Part shown: one piece after another, positions 34,595 through 45,028 of the stretch
Layout: the number at the start of each line of letters is the position of its first letter
Position numbering within the stretch: the first letter of the stretch is position 1
NCBI GenBank assembly: GCA_904420445.1
Contig: CAJFVJ010000002.1
Coordinates: forward strand, 247,011 to 311,010
Source: Candidatus Adamsella avium
GTDB taxonomy: Bacteria > Cyanobacteriota > Vampirovibrionia > Gastranaerophilales > CAJFVJ01
DNA: 64,000 nucleotides
Direction: 5' to 3'
Notes under the pieces: model-generated
The model's database searches: none
Seen by the model: the letters and a program-made list of their open reading frames with translations, nothing else
Told to the model about the DNA's origin: nothing
Made by a program: the position numbers and the translations under genes

Positions 34595-35677
34595 TTGTTA
34601 GCTTATTTTAAAGAATCTATATTTGTTACCGTAGTAGGTTTTATATGTGCTTATATATGGGCAGAGCATATGCACCCGGGCAGCGGATTTCTTGCTCTGT
34701 TCATCGTTTTATTTTTGAGTATATTAGAGGTCACTCTATCGTTTGATAACGCTGTTGTAAATGCGATGAAACTTGAGCATATGTCGCATGAGTGGCGGCA
34801 TAGGTTTCTTACATGGGGTATTGCAATAGCTGTTTTCGGTATGAGATTTTTGTTCCCCGTGCTTGTTGTCGCAATTTTCTCGCATCATAATATTGTCGAA
34901 GTTGTTAAGATGGCTGTATATGATGTTACGCAGTATACTCATTATCTTCATGTTGCGCATGCTCCGCTTGTTTCATTCGGCGGAACTTTTTTGATGATGC
35001 TGTTTTTGACTTATTTTATAAATGAAAAAAAAGAAGTTCACTGGATTGCACCTGTTGAGAACTTTTTTGTTCATTTTGATAAGATTAAGTCAATAGAGGC
35101 TATGTTGACTTTGATATGTCTTGTTATCTTTGCTCACTACAATGCACCGGAGCATAAGGTCGGTGTCCTTGTTGCAGGGATTCTCGGTGTTGTTCTGTTT
35201 CTGATAATCGATGGTATCAGTCATATGCTGGAGCGTTTTGAGGAAGAATCAAAAAAACGTTCTCTTGTTGAAGGTGCTGCCAAAACAGGATTTGTAAGTT
35301 TTTTATATCTCGAGTTGATTGATGCTTCTTTTTCTCTTGATGGTGTTCTTGGTGCTTTTGCGATAAGCAAAGATATCATAATCATCACTATCGGGCTTGC
35401 TATCGGAGCGATGTTTGTCAGGTCTTTGACTATTTTTATGGTCGAGAAAAATACTCTTAAGCACTATGCTTATTTAGAGCATGGCGCACATTATGCAATC
35501 GGTTTTCTTGCGTTTATTATGCTCTTTAGCACAATAAAAGAAGTCCCAGAGGTTGTCACAGGTATGGTTGGTCTTGTTATTGTCGGAGCTGCGTTTATTT
35601 CTTCTGTTATTGAAAACAAAAGAAATGCTGCAGAAACTGAGAAAATCAGTGAAAATGCTGAAGTGAAGCAGGATTAA
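34595..35677 (+). CDS. DUF475 / TerC-superfamily integral membrane protein
   Basis: 360 residues from TTG 34595, chosen because GGAGG lies 7 nt upstream; the frame extends back to a TTG at 34559 that lacks a site. About eight to nine membrane segments. LSILEVTLSFDNAVVNAM matches the conserved acidic/Asn motif of TerC-type proteins, and LIDASFSLDGVLGAFAI repeats the motif in the second half. TerC relatives are linked to metal ion efflux (manganese, tellurite). The C-terminus is a charged cytoplasmic tail. Confidence 0.85.
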   Translation: MLAYFKESIFVTVVGFICAYIWAEHMHPGSGFLALFIVLFLSILEVTLSFDNAVVNAMKLEHMSHEWRHRFLTWGIAIAVFGMRFLFPVLVVAIFSHHNIVEVVKMAVYDVTQYTHYLHVAHAPLVSFGGTFLMMLFLTYFINEKKEVHWIAPVENFFVHFDKIKSIEAMLTLICLVIFAHYNAPEHKVGVLVAGILGVVLFLIIDGISHMLERFEEESKKRSLVEGAAKTGFVSFLYLELIDASFSLDGVLGAFAISKDIIIITIGLAIGAMFVRSLTIFMVEKNTLKHYAYLEHGAHYAIGFLAFIMLFSTIKEVPEVVTGMVGLVIVGAAFISSVIENKRNAAETEKISENAEVKQD

Positions 35678-35678
35678 C

Positions 35679-36059
35679 TTAGTCTAAGAACAAATAAGGC
35701 TCAAGGCGTTTGGCTTCATCTTTTGTCAAAACAGCAGGGTCGCCGCCGTTTGTGAGATAAGTTAGCAGAACAGCATCGGACGGATTTTCACCCATTTCAT
35801 CTCTTGTTGCTTTAGCTTCGATTTGTCTGATGGCTTCTTTTGAAAGATTTTTTGATCTTCCGAGTATGTTAGCTTCGAATATTTTTGACATATCAATATC
35901 TCTAGATGTTTCTCCATGTGAATATATCTCAAGTTTGTTTAAGTCTTCATGAGATTTATCTGTTGGTTTTGAGGTTGTATGTTTATATTCTTTATCTCCG
36001 AAGCTGGTATGTTTTATTTTTGTGTTAAAAAAACTATTTGAAACAGCGTTTATCTGCAT
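35679..36059 (-). CDS. Small hypothetical protein of the MQIN...SFG type
   Basis: 126 residues, hydrophilic, no signal peptide. It starts MQINAVSNSFF and has KHTSFGDKEY near residue 17, like other proteins of this window that begin MQIN. The rest is charged with a short helical C-terminus (LTKDEAKRLEPYLF). No family recognised. Convergent with the DUF475 gene, 1 bp apart. Confidence 0.6.
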   Translation of the reverse strand: MQINAVSNSFFNTKIKHTSFGDKEYKHTTSKPTDKSHEDLNKLEIYSHGETSRDIDMSKIFEANILGRSKNLSKEAIRQIEAKATRDEMGENPSDAVLLTYLTNGGDPAVLTKDEAKRLEPYLFLD

Positions 36060-36141
36060 AATTAAAATCTCCTATTTTTTCTTGGATATTAAAAGTCCGC
36101 TAAAAAATAGAAATTGATATATAAGTAAAGAAATATTACTC

Positions 36142-37509
36142 CTAGTTATTCAAGCTATGTATAGGCGCAGGAATTCTTCCGCCTCTGTTGACAAAAACAG
36201 AAGAGTCAAATTTGTGAACATCAAGAATCGGCGCTTCGCCGAGCAGTCCGCCATAATAAGCTCTATCTCCGACTCCTTTTCCCGGGACGGGGATAACTCT
36301 GACTGCCGTAGTTTTTTTGTTAATCATTCCTATCGCCATTTCATCAGCTATCATCGCAGAGATGGTTGACTCTGGGGTGTTCCCGGGGATTGCTATCATA
36401 TCAAGCCCGACAGAGCAGACACAGGTCATAGCTTCGAGCTTATCAAAAGTAAGTGCTCCGCATTGAGCAGCTTCAATCATTCCTGCATCTTCGCTGACAG
36501 GAATAAAAGCTCCAGATAATCCGCCGACATAAGAACTTGCCATAATGCCGCCTTTTTTTACCGCATCGTTGAGCATAGCAAGAGCTGCAGTTGTTCCGTG
36601 AGTGCCTGTACGTTCAAGCCCCATTGCTTCAAGTATACCTGCTACGCTGTCGCCTATAGCCGGGGTCGGTGCAAGTGATAAATCGATTACACCGAACGGG
36701 ATACCTAGACGGTTTGCAAGTTCTCGACCGATGAGTTCTCCTGTTGTTGTAATTTTGAATGCGATAGTTTTGATTTTGTTTGCAACAATGCCTAGGTCGG
36801 CATCTTTTGGAAGAGATTTAATTGCCGCTAAGACAACCCCTGGACCGCTTACGCCGATATTCAGCGCACATTCAGGCTCGCTGTAACCGTGGAAAGCTCC
36901 TGCCATAAAAGGATTATCTCCAGGAGTATTGCAGAAAACAACGAGTTTTGCAGCGCCTATACCGTCTTGAGAGGCTGTGAGGTTTGCCGTTTGTTTGATA
37001 ATTTTACCCATAAGCAGTACGGCGTTCATATTTATGCCTGCTTTTGATGATGCGACGTTTACTGAGGAGCAGATTCTGTTTGTTTCGCTCAGAGCTTGAG
37101 GAATGCTTTCGATTAGTGCTCTATCTCCTCTTGTACATCCTTTTTCAACAAGAGCTCCAAAACCTCCGATAAAGTCAACGTCAACTTCGTGGGCTGCTTT
37201 ATCTAGAACTTTTGCGAGGTAAACATAGTCATATTCATCAGCGCTTTCGCCTATGATTGACATAGGGGTTACGGCTATTCTTGTGTTTACAATCGGGATG
37301 CTGTATTCATTCTCGAGGTCTTTTGCATAAGTTTTGAGATTTTTTGCGTATTTGATTATTTTATTATAGACTTTATCGCCTGTTTTCTTGATATCTTCGG
37401 TTATGCAATCCCGGAGGCTCAATGCCAGTGTGACTGTTCTAATATCGAGATGGTGGACTTTTATCATCTCAATTGTTTCGAGAATAGATTTTGCGTTAAA
37501 AAATTCCAT
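36142..37509 (-). CDS. PFL / DUF711 (UPF0210) family protein
   Basis: 455 residues, full family length. [53 protein letters not shown] and VSGPGVV are hallmark stretches. AAGGGG precedes ATG. It follows the ACT-domain gene by 14 bp, the usual arrangement of UPF0237-UPF0210, so they form one operon. The family is related in fold to pyruvate-formate-lyase-type barrels but its reaction is not established; no glycyl-radical motif was noticed. Confidence 0.9.
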   Translation of the reverse strand: MEFFNAKSILETIEMIKVHHLDIRTVTLALSLRDCITEDIKKTGDKVYNKIIKYAKNLKTYAKDLENEYSIPIVNTRIAVTPMSIIGESADEYDYVYLAKVLDKAAHEVDVDFIGGFGALVEKGCTRGDRALIESIPQALSETNRICSSVNVASSKAGINMNAVLLMGKIIKQTANLTASQDGIGAAKLVVFCNTPGDNPFMAGAFHGYSEPECALNIGVSGPGVVLAAIKSLPKDADLGIVANKIKTIAFKITTTGELIGRELANRLGIPFGVIDLSLAPTPAIGDSVAGILEAMGLERTGTHGTTAALAMLNDAVKKGGIMASSYVGGLSGAFIPVSEDAGMIEAAQCGALTFDKLEAMTCVCSVGLDMIAIPGNTPESTISAMIADEMAIGMINKKTTAVRVIPVPGKGVGDRAYYGGLLGEAPILDVHKFDSSVFVNRGGRIPAPIHSLNN

Positions 37510-37523
37510 TTTGAACCCCTTCT

Positions 37524-37802
37524 TCAGATAGTGTGCATTTTGTCAAAAATAGCTTTTCTTTGGACCCAGATTTCCATACCGAGTTCTTCACATTTATCCA
37601 AGAGGGCTTGTTTAAGTTCTTTATAGGAAGCTTTTGAATTTGAGATATCAGCCATAAGAAACATAACAAACTGATCCTGCATAATAGATTGTCTGATATC
37701 TTCTATATTTACTTTATATTCAGCGAGAATTGCCGAAATTCCTGCAACAATACCTGTTTTATCCTGTCCGGAGACAGTTACTATGATTTTTGAGTCGTTC
37801 AT
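37524..37802 (-). CDS. ACT-domain protein (UPF0237)
   Basis: 92 residues consisting of one ACT domain: [21 protein letters not shown], then [23 protein letters not shown] domains bind small effectors such as amino acids. First gene of the operon with the PFL/DUF711 gene 14 bp downstream; it probably regulates that protein. Confidence 0.9.
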   Translation of the reverse strand: MNDSKIIVTVSGQDKTGIVAGISAILAEYKVNIEDIRQSIMQDQFVMFLMADISNSKASYKELKQALLDKCEELGMEIWVQRKAIFDKMHTI

Positions 37803-37919
37803 AAATTTTTATCCTCTTCCCGATTATTATTTTTATATAATAATACTAAAAAAAAATGAACTTTGCCTTATTTTAAATTTTATTTTAAAATTGTTCTGTT
37901 ATTTTTTTAAAGGGTATGT

Positions 37920-39263
37920 ATGAAAGTAATTATATACGGAGCAACCGAGGCTGCTTATTTAATAGCAAACAAGTTGTATATAGATCATGATATTACTGTT
38001 ATCAGTGAAGCAGAGGAACTGCCTGATGCGTTTAATAAGCTTGATTTGAGCTATGTTCAGGGAAATCCCTCAAGTACAAAAGTATTGAAAGCAGCGGGGA
38101 TAGAGAGCACGGATGTGTTTATTGCAGCGTCTCCCGTTGATGAGAGGAATATTGTTGCATGCTGGAATGCAGGGAAATTTGCAGATGTGCAGACATTATG
38201 TTTTGTCAGCAAGTTTGAGTATTTCAGAGATAACGAAGGTTTTCATATAGATGCCGGTATTGATTATATTATATGGCCGGAGAAACTTTTGACACAAGAG
38301 ATATTCAGGGTTATTACAATACCTGAAGCAGTTGATGCAGAAGAATTTGCAGGAGGAAAGGTTAATCTGCTCGAATATAAAATAAAAAATTCAAGCAAGC
38401 TTGTATCAAAGCAGATTAAGAATTGTCATTTTCCTCAGAATACTCTTATTCTCGGTATATCAAGAGAAGGACAGTTGTTTATTCCTACAGGGTCAAGTGT
38501 CATTCAGGCTGATGATAAGCTTTTGTTTATGGGGTTCAGGAGAAATCTTGAAGAGTTATACCGTGAATATATTGATGAAAAGAGTTCACAAATCAGAAGC
38601 GTTGTTATTATCGGCGGCGGGAATGTTGGTTTTATGCTTGCTGAGATGCTTGAGAGTTTGAAGATAAAGACAAAAATTATTGAGAAGAATTATGAAAGAT
38701 GCGAGTATTTATCTGAAAATCTCAAAGAGTCGCTTGTGTTGAATGCTGATGGTACGGATATTGAACTTCTTGAGTCAGAAGATATCGGCAACAGTGATAT
38801 AGCGGTATGTGTAACGAACAATGACGAAAAAAATCTGCTGTGTTCTCTGCTTGTGAAGCAGCTTGGTGTAAAGAAGGTTATCACACGTGTAAACAGTGTT
38901 GCAAACGCTTCGCTGTTTGAAAAAGTCGGTGTTGATGTTGCGCTTTCTCCCTTGCAGTCAGCTATAGATGAGGTGAATAACAAGTTCATCGAAACGGACA
39001 TAAACATTCTTGCAACGGTAGAACGAGGACAGGGCGAAGTTTTTGAGACGACAATTGCCGAGAATTTCAAGAGCATAGAGCTTATGAATATGAAATTCCC
39101 TGCAAATGCGATTGTTGCAACCATAAAAAGAGGGCATAAGATACTGATACCGAAGGGGGACACGCTTATTCGGGCTAATGATATTCTCTTTGTGTTTACA
39201 ACAACTGATAATGCTCCTGTGATAAAAGATTTTTTCAAGAACGAGAAATATTATGAGATTTAA
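37920..39263 (+). CDS. trkA: TrkA potassium uptake regulatory subunit
   Basis: 447 residues with two RCK halves. In the second, VVIIGGGNVGFMLAEML is an intact dinucleotide-binding loop; in the first, VIIYGATEAAYLIANKL is degenerate at the Gly pattern, so NAD(H) binding there is doubtful. Two TrkA-C domains follow each Rossmann fold (LLEYKIKNSS..., VFETTIAENF...). It binds NAD(H)/ATP on the cytoplasmic side and gates TrkH, whose gene overlaps by 11 bp. Confidence 0.92.
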   Translation: MKVIIYGATEAAYLIANKLYIDHDITVISEAEELPDAFNKLDLSYVQGNPSSTKVLKAAGIESTDVFIAASPVDERNIVACWNAGKFADVQTLCFVSKFEYFRDNEGFHIDAGIDYIIWPEKLLTQEIFRVITIPEAVDAEEFAGGKVNLLEYKIKNSSKLVSKQIKNCHFPQNTLILGISREGQLFIPTGSSVIQADDKLLFMGFRRNLEELYREYIDEKSSQIRSVVIIGGGNVGFMLAEMLESLKIKTKIIEKNYERCEYLSENLKESLVLNADGTDIELLESEDIGNSDIAVCVTNNDEKNLLCSLLVKQLGVKKVITRVNSVANASLFEKVGVDVALSPLQSAIDEVNNKFIETDINILATVERGQGEVFETTIAENFKSIELMNMKFPANAIVATIKRGHKILIPKGDTLIRANDILFVFTTTDNAPVIKDFFKNEKYYEI

Positions 39264-40725
39264 GTATATTCTAAACTCCTTGTCATGGATGATGGTTTTG
39301 TACGGCGGATTGATATTTGTGCCGTGTTTTGTAGCGTTATATTATCGTGAATGGTCAGCTATTATGCCGTTTGCAGGTGTAGCGCTTGTTACTGTCGCTG
39401 TCGGATTGATTTTGCGTAAATACACCGAGGAGTATCAGAATTTAAATAATGTTAAGAAAACAGAGGCGTTGTTTATTGTCAGTGCAACGTGGTTTTTGCT
39501 TACGATTATATCGGCAATTCCGTTTGTTTTTTTCGGATTGAGCCCGATTAATGCATTTTTTGAGGCTGCGTCAGGTACAAGTACGACCGGTGCGTCTATT
39601 TTGACTGATTATACTATTTATCCGAAGACTTTCTTTTTCTGGCGGTCATTTATGCAGTGGATAGGAGGTATGGGGATTATCGTTTTGTTTGTCGCCATTT
39701 TGCCTCAATTCAAAGTTGCGGGAAGGCAGATGTTTTTTGCCGAAGCACCAGGTCCTACGGATGAGAAGATTACTCCGAGAATAAGGCACACCGCTACAGC
39801 TCTTTGGGGCGTGTATATTTTTCTCACAATAATAGAAGTAATTGCTCTGATGGCATTTGGAATGCCTGGGTTTGATGCTGTGTGCAACTCTTTTTCTACT
39901 TTGTCAGGAGGAGGATTTTCTCCTAACGGATTGAGCATTATGGGGTATAATAATTCGGCATTCGTCTGGATTATTTCCTTTTTTTTGTTTCTGGCATCAG
40001 CAAACTTTGCCCTGCAATATAAAGTTTTGACAAAGTTTAAGCTGCGTTATCTCTGGGAAAGCGAAGAGTTTCGATTATTATGTAAGATAGTTTTGTTCTT
40101 ATCAGTATCGATTGCTTTGTTTTTACATTTTTATGACGGTTATTCAGTGAACACAAGCATTAGAGATGCGATATTTCAGGTTTGTTCTTTGATATCGACA
40201 GCCGGATTTGCTTCCGTTGATTTTAACAACTGGTGTGTGGGGGCTAAAGTATTGTTATTTACGACTTTTTTTGTGGGCGGATGTGCAGGGTCTGCAGCCG
40301 GAGGTATCAAAGTTGTCAGAGTTCTTTTCGGATTCAAATATCTGAAAAGAGAACTCGTTCAGATTGTCCATCCGAGGGCCGTTTTACCGATAAAAATAGA
40401 CAAAAAACCTTTATCTCATGATGTTTTAAGGCAGATTTTGGGATTTTTAATTTTCTATTTTGTGATAGCCATATTTTCATGTATTATAACTTCAATTATT
40501 GAAGAGAATATCATTGTCGGGATAACAGGCACTTTTACGACGCTAGGGAATGCCGGTCCTGGGTATGGTCCGATAGGTCCTATGGGGAATTTTGATTCTT
40601 TGAGCAGTGTGACAAAATTCATTTTTTCGATGAATATGATAATCGGACGTCTTGAGCTTATACCGTTTCTTGCTATGTTATACCCTGATTTTTGGACAAG
40701 AGCTTCAGGTTATGAGGCAAAATAA
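39253..40725 (+). CDS. trkH: TrkH/KtrB-family potassium transporter
   Basis: 490 residues with about ten membrane segments in four pore repeats. Selectivity-filter-like loops include TSTTGASI, FSTLSGGGFSPNG, ISTAGFASVD and TTLGNAGPGYG, each with the conserved Gly. ATG lies 11 bp inside the end of trkA, so expression is coupled. It imports potassium in the inner membrane. Confidence 0.92.
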   Translation: MRFKYILNSLSWMMVLYGGLIFVPCFVALYYREWSAIMPFAGVALVTVAVGLILRKYTEEYQNLNNVKKTEALFIVSATWFLLTIISAIPFVFFGLSPINAFFEAASGTSTTGASILTDYTIYPKTFFFWRSFMQWIGGMGIIVLFVAILPQFKVAGRQMFFAEAPGPTDEKITPRIRHTATALWGVYIFLTIIEVIALMAFGMPGFDAVCNSFSTLSGGGFSPNGLSIMGYNNSAFVWIISFFLFLASANFALQYKVLTKFKLRYLWESEEFRLLCKIVLFLSVSIALFLHFYDGYSVNTSIRDAIFQVCSLISTAGFASVDFNNWCVGAKVLLFTTFFVGGCAGSAAGGIKVVRVLFGFKYLKRELVQIVHPRAVLPIKIDKKPLSHDVLRQILGFLIFYFVIAIFSCIITSIIEENIIVGITGTFTTLGNAGPGYGPIGPMGNFDSLSSVTKFIFSMNMIIGRLELIPFLAMLYPDFWTRASGYEAK

Positions 40726-40740
40726 TATATAAGTTCCGCA

Positions 40741-40868
40741 GATACTATTAAAAGTCTGTCATTCTGAGGGCTTTAACCAAGAAGAATCCTTTTTGTTTCG
40801 ATACTTCGCTAACGCTCAGTATGACGTTGTTTTGGAAATTTTTTGAGAAATTTGCTATATAAATTCCA
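40741..40868. repeat. MITE/BIME-like repeat, copy 2
   Basis: About 125 bp match the repeat at 29600-29741, from GATACTATTAAAAGT to TTTGCTATATAAATTCC, including both inner REP-like units. The left inverted end seen in copy 1 is replaced here by ATATAAGTTCCGCA, so this copy is altered on that side. It fills most of the 206-bp gap between trkH and the helicase gene. Confidence 0.7.
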
Positions 40869-40931
40869 AATAATTTCATTTGAAATAAGTCTTGTTTTTG
40901 GATAAAATATTAAAGATATGAAAGCATACAG

Positions 40932-43900
40932 TTGGAGATTTTTTGGGCTTTGGACAGCGGTATAGAGTTATCTTCATATATTCTGAAAAAGTTTTTGGAG
41001 TTATCTGTTTTTGATGAAGTGCTTATAGATAAAGAAATCTATGTTAAAAATGCTGAATATAGTGAGAAGAAAGCAGAGTTTTCGATAGAAAAAGACGGTA
41101 AGCTTTATGATTTTTCGATTGAATTTGCTATCCCGTCTGATGAAAAAAAATTGTTTGATTTAATTCAAGAACAACCGGGATTGAAAAAAAGATTGTCGTT
41201 GAATGATTTGAATCCTGCTTTCTTTGATGCGATAGAGTATATGGGATTTCCCCTTCTCCCTGTTGATGATAGTCAAATAAATATTAAGACTGATATTCAA
41301 GATGTAAAAAGTGCTTATGTCGCTGTTTGCAACTATTTGAGCGATGATATTGCTGAAGATAACTCTGTTGTATTTATTTTGAACGGCATAAACCTTGATA
41401 AGCTGCAGTCTGCTTTTACAAAAAAACAAAGTGAGGACGTCGGAATAGAAGGCGTTCATAGCTGCGGAGAGCTGCCTCCTGTTGTTTTGAGCAAACTTGA
41501 TACTGAAGAGTTGTTCCAATTTGTTGATAAAAATCCTCTGTTTTTCAAAGGCAAGGATTTCAAGTTTAATTTGATGACATTGTATGAAACTGTTGAAGAT
41601 GATTTTTCATCGCTTGCTTTTAACAATAATCTTGCTGTTTTAAGAAACACTGATTTTTATTTTTACAATGAAAATAACGAGCTGAGAGTTTTCATTTCGC
41701 CGCATACAAATTTTTCTTTTTATCTTAAGTCAAGAGGGTCATTATTCCGTTATAAAGTAAAGATGATGGCTGTACCAGTAAAAAAAGAAGGTGAAATCAT
41801 TTTTGAAGAAAAACAGGGGCTTGATATTGAGGCGGATGTCGTTTTGGAATATTTTCTTAATTTCTCCGAATTTGTGGATGTGCCTGCTGTTTCTCATTCA
41901 TCGAAGTTTTTGAATTATATCGCTCTTGTTGTGAAAGAGGCTGTGAAAAATTGTTATTTCAAACCATTTGTCAATTATGAGAATGAGAATATTTTCAATA
42001 TAAAATACGAGCTTCTTTATGCAAATGATGAGATAGAAAATCTTGTCAGCTTTATTGTTGATTTTATGCCTGAGACGATTGCTTTCAACAAAGAAAACAA
42101 TACTTTGAAAAATAAAAATTTTGCCGTTGAATTATTGAATAAGTATTTGGACTTTTGTCTTTGGAAATTTATTTCGATAAAGGCTGCCAAACTAAAGCCT
42201 AATCCCGTGTTGTTGTACTTTGTGAAAAAGCAGAATTATAAGGTAATGAAGGGCAGCAATAATGTTGCAAGTGCTTTATCAACATGGTTTGATTCAATCG
42301 GAATTTTGAAATACCAGTATCGTCCGCTGATTAGAGTTGAGAAAATTACTGAATCAGAGTTCTTTTTGAATATAGATATAGTTGATACAAAAGATACAAA
42401 CACGCCCGTTGTGAACATAAAAGATGTTTTTGATAATGAATATTTTGAAAACAGAAAGAAGATTATATCTGAAATATCGGCACAGGTTTATATTTTGTCC
42501 AAGCAGTTTGAGCGTCTGTCTTTTGTCCTTTACGCCAAAACTCCTGCGAAAATAAACTTGCAGGAACTATTCTATTTAATACAGGAGTGTTCTTCTCCTT
42601 GGGCAAAAGCAGGTATAGAAATAATTATCCCGAAAGACTTGAAAAACATAGTCCGTCCTAAGATACTTCTTCAAACAAAATTAAACAAAGATGTCGATTT
42701 CTCTACATTGTTCTCAAGAACGTCGCAGATATCTCTTGATGATATTATGAACTTCTCTTATAAGGTGGCGTTGGGGGATACGATTATTACCCCAGAAGAG
42801 TTTATGGCTTTATCTGAAAAAGCTGAAGGGTTGATAAACTACCGTGATAAATATGTCATATTAAGACCCTCTGAGATATCAAGCCTGATAAAACAGCTCA
42901 AAAAACCTCTGCATACAAAGATGAACAGTCTGCAGCTGCTGCATAGTGCTTTATCTCAGACAATTGATGATGTTGAGGTAGATTATGACGAGTTGTTCAG
43001 AAAAGCGCTCGTTGATATGATAAACCCCGAGGAAACGGATATTCCGAAGACATTGAACGGAGAGCTTCGAAAATATCAGGTAAACGGCTTCAAATGGTTA
43101 TATTCAAATACGAAAAAACATTTTGGCTGCTGTATAGCTGATGATATGGGTTTAGGGAAGACGATTCAGGTTTTGAGTCTTCTGCTCAAATATAAGGAAG
43201 AAAACAAACCGAAAACGCCGTCAATAGTTGTTGTTCCTACCACGCTGATTGGAAACTGGCAGAAGGAATGCGAAAAGTTTGCTCCGAGTTTGAAGGTCTG
43301 CATTTATCACGGTCTGGATAGAAAACTTGATATGAAGGCTGATTTGATAATAACATCTTATGCGATAGTTCGTATGGATTTGGAGGTTTTATCAAAACAT
43401 GAGTATCCTTTTGTAATTATTGATGAAGCTCAGAACATCAAAAATCCTCAAACGGCGCAGTCTGTTGCTGTTAAAACTTTGAAGGGCGGGGCTTATGTCG
43501 CAATGACAGGTACCCCGATTGAAAACAGATTGAGCGAGTTATGGAGCATTTTTGATTTTCTCAACAGAGGTTATTTAGGAACTCTCGGGGAGTTTCATTC
43601 AAGTTACAGCGTGCCGATAGAAAGAGAAAAAGATGTTGATACGGCAAATCGTCTGAAGAAGGTTACATCTCCGTTTCTAATGCGCAGGTTGAAAACTGAT
43701 AAATCCATAATCGGTGATTTGCCTGAAAAACTTGTTTTGGATGATTATTGTAATCTTACAAAAGAGCAGGCAGTGCTCTATGAAAAGACTCTGTCAAATA
43801 CAATGAATTCAATAAAATCTTCTTCTGGAATAACGAGAAAGGGAAATATCCTGAAGCTGATTACATCTTTAAAGCAGATTTGCAATCATCCCGCTCATTT

Positions 43901-44456
43901 TACGAAGGAAAAACACTTTACCTCTGAATCCTCAGGTAAGGCGCAGATGACGATGGAGATACTAGGAAATATTGTTGATAACAACGAAAAAGTTCTGTTG
44001 TTCACACAATACCGTGAAATGGGTGAAATTTTGCAGCAGATTATTGCAAAAGAGCTTAATCAGGAAGCGTCGTTTTTCCATGGCAGCTTGAGCAGGATAA
44101 AAAGAGAAGAGCTAATATCTGATTTTCAGCAGAATGATGATAGGAAGATTATGATTTTGTCTTTGAAAGCAGGCGGAACGGGGTTGAATTTGACTGCTGC
44201 TGCGAATGTAATTCATTATGATTTGTGGTGGAATCCTGCTGTTGAAAATCAGGCAACAGACAGAACTTATCGAATCGGTCAGACTAGAAACGTAATGGTT
44301 CACAGGCTGATTACAATCGGTACGTTCGAAGAGAAAATTGATGATATTCTTAAGTCAAAACAGAAGCTGCTTGATATGTCTTTGTTTGAAGGAGAACAGA
44401 ATATTACAGAGCTTACAGATAAAGAGATTATGGAGATATTCTCTTTGAGAATTTAG
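40932..44456 (+). CDS. SNF2-family helicase (Swi2/Snf2 ATPase)
   Basis: 1174 residues. Residues 1 to about 690 are a poorly conserved N-terminal region. The ATPase part starts near 710: LRKYQVNGFKWL, CIADDMGLGKTIQVL (Walker A), VVVPTTLIGNW, FVIIDEAQNIKN (DEAQ box), AMTGTPIENRLSELWSIFDFL; then the second RecA fold with LLFTQYREMG, SLKAGGTGLNLTAAANVIH and NQATDRTYRIGQTRNV. These enzymes translocate on double-stranded DNA. The start is uncertain: TTG 40932 has no clear ribosome-binding site, TTG 40950 follows GGAG by 12 nt, and an ATG at 40918 would be in frame only if the T6 tract gained one base. Confidence 0.9.
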   Translation: MEIFWALDSGIELSSYILKKFLELSVFDEVLIDKEIYVKNAEYSEKKAEFSIEKDGKLYDFSIEFAIPSDEKKLFDLIQEQPGLKKRLSLNDLNPAFFDAIEYMGFPLLPVDDSQINIKTDIQDVKSAYVAVCNYLSDDIAEDNSVVFILNGINLDKLQSAFTKKQSEDVGIEGVHSCGELPPVVLSKLDTEELFQFVDKNPLFFKGKDFKFNLMTLYETVEDDFSSLAFNNNLAVLRNTDFYFYNENNELRVFISPHTNFSFYLKSRGSLFRYKVKMMAVPVKKEGEIIFEEKQGLDIEADVVLEYFLNFSEFVDVPAVSHSSKFLNYIALVVKEAVKNCYFKPFVNYENENIFNIKYELLYANDEIENLVSFIVDFMPETIAFNKENNTLKNKNFAVELLNKYLDFCLWKFISIKAAKLKPNPVLLYFVKKQNYKVMKGSNNVASALSTWFDSIGILKYQYRPLIRVEKITESEFFLNIDIVDTKDTNTPVVNIKDVFDNEYFENRKKIISEISAQVYILSKQFERLSFVLYAKTPAKINLQELFYLIQECSSPWAKAGIEIIIPKDLKNIVRPKILLQTKLNKDVDFSTLFSRTSQISLDDIMNFSYKVALGDTIITPEEFMALSEKAEGLINYRDKYVILRPSEISSLIKQLKKPLHTKMNSLQLLHSALSQTIDDVEVDYDELFRKALVDMINPEETDIPKTLNGELRKYQVNGFKWLYSNTKKHFGCCIADDMGLGKTIQVLSLLLKYKEENKPKTPSIVVVPTTLIGNWQKECEKFAPSLKVCIYHGLDRKLDMKADLIITSYAIVRMDLEVLSKHEYPFVIIDEAQNIKNPQTAQSVAVKTLKGGAYVAMTGTPIENRLSELWSIFDFLNRGYLGTLGEFHSSYSVPIEREKDVDTANRLKKVTSPFLMRRLKTDKSIIGDLPEKLVLDDYCNLTKEQAVLYEKTLSNTMNSIKSSSGITRKGNILKLITSLKQICNHPAHFTKEKHFTSESSGKAQMTMEILGNIVDNNEKVLLFTQYREMGEILQQIIAKELNQEASFFHGSLSRIKREELISDFQQNDDRKIMILSLKAGGTGLNLTAAANVIHYDLWWNPAVENQATDRTYRIGQTRNVMVHRLITIGTFEEKIDDILKSKQKLLDMSLFEGEQNITELTDKEIMEIFSLRI

Positions 44457-45028
44457 GCTTTTGTTTTCAAAAAGTCGATGACCTGAGAGAGTGCTTTGCT
44501 TCTGTGGCTGATTTTATTTTTTTCATCCATTGATATTTCAGCAAGAGTCTTTCCCAACTCTGGGATGAAAAATACGGGGTCATATCCAAATCCGTTTGAG
44601 CCTTTTTTTTCGTTGATTATTTCGCCGAAACATCTTCCTTCCGCAGTGAAGAATATATTTCCGTTTTCATCAGAAAGAGCCATTGCACAACAGAAATGTG
44701 CGGAGCGGTTATCTTTGTCTTTCAATTCAGAGAGGAGTTTGTTTATTCTTGAGTCGTCGTCTTTTTCGTAGCGGGAAGAGTATACGCCGGGTCTTCCGTT
44801 TAGAGCGTCGACGCATAGTCCTGAGTCATCGGCAAGAGAAGGGAGATGCATTTTTTTTGCAGTTTCTGATGCTTTCAATGAGGCATTTTCGAGGAAGGTT
44901 TCTCCTGTTTCTTCAACGTCTATGTCAGAATCTGGCAAAACAACGTCTATATCAAGCAACGATTTGAATAAACTGTTTATTTCTTTTAGTTTATTTTTGT
45001 TTTTGGTTGCCAGAACGATTTTTTTCAT
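44453..45028 (-). CDS. rdgB: Non-canonical purine NTP pyrophosphatase (RdgB/HAM1)
   Basis: 191 residues, the usual family size. IVLATKNKNKLKEI (NTP-binding Thr-Asn-Lys-like start), LADDSGLCVDALNGRPGVYSSRY and GFGYDPVFFIPE are the family motifs. It removes dITP and XTP from the nucleotide pool. It overlaps the upstream UppS gene by 1 bp and its end overlaps the convergent helicase gene by 4 bp. Confidence 0.95.
   Translation of the reverse strand: MKKIVLATKNKNKLKEINSLFKSLLDIDVVLPDSDIDVEETGETFLENASLKASETAKKMHLPSLADDSGLCVDALNGRPGVYSSRYEKDDDSRINKLLSELKDKDNRSAHFCCAMALSDENGNIFFTAEGRCFGEIINEKKGSNGFGYDPVFFIPELGKTLAEISMDEKNKISHRSKALSQVIDFLKTKA

Noticed and set aside
40926..40931. ATG 40918 as a separate small gene before the helicase
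   Set aside because: The frame closes after 15 codons and has no clear ribosome-binding site; kept only as a remark on the helicase start.
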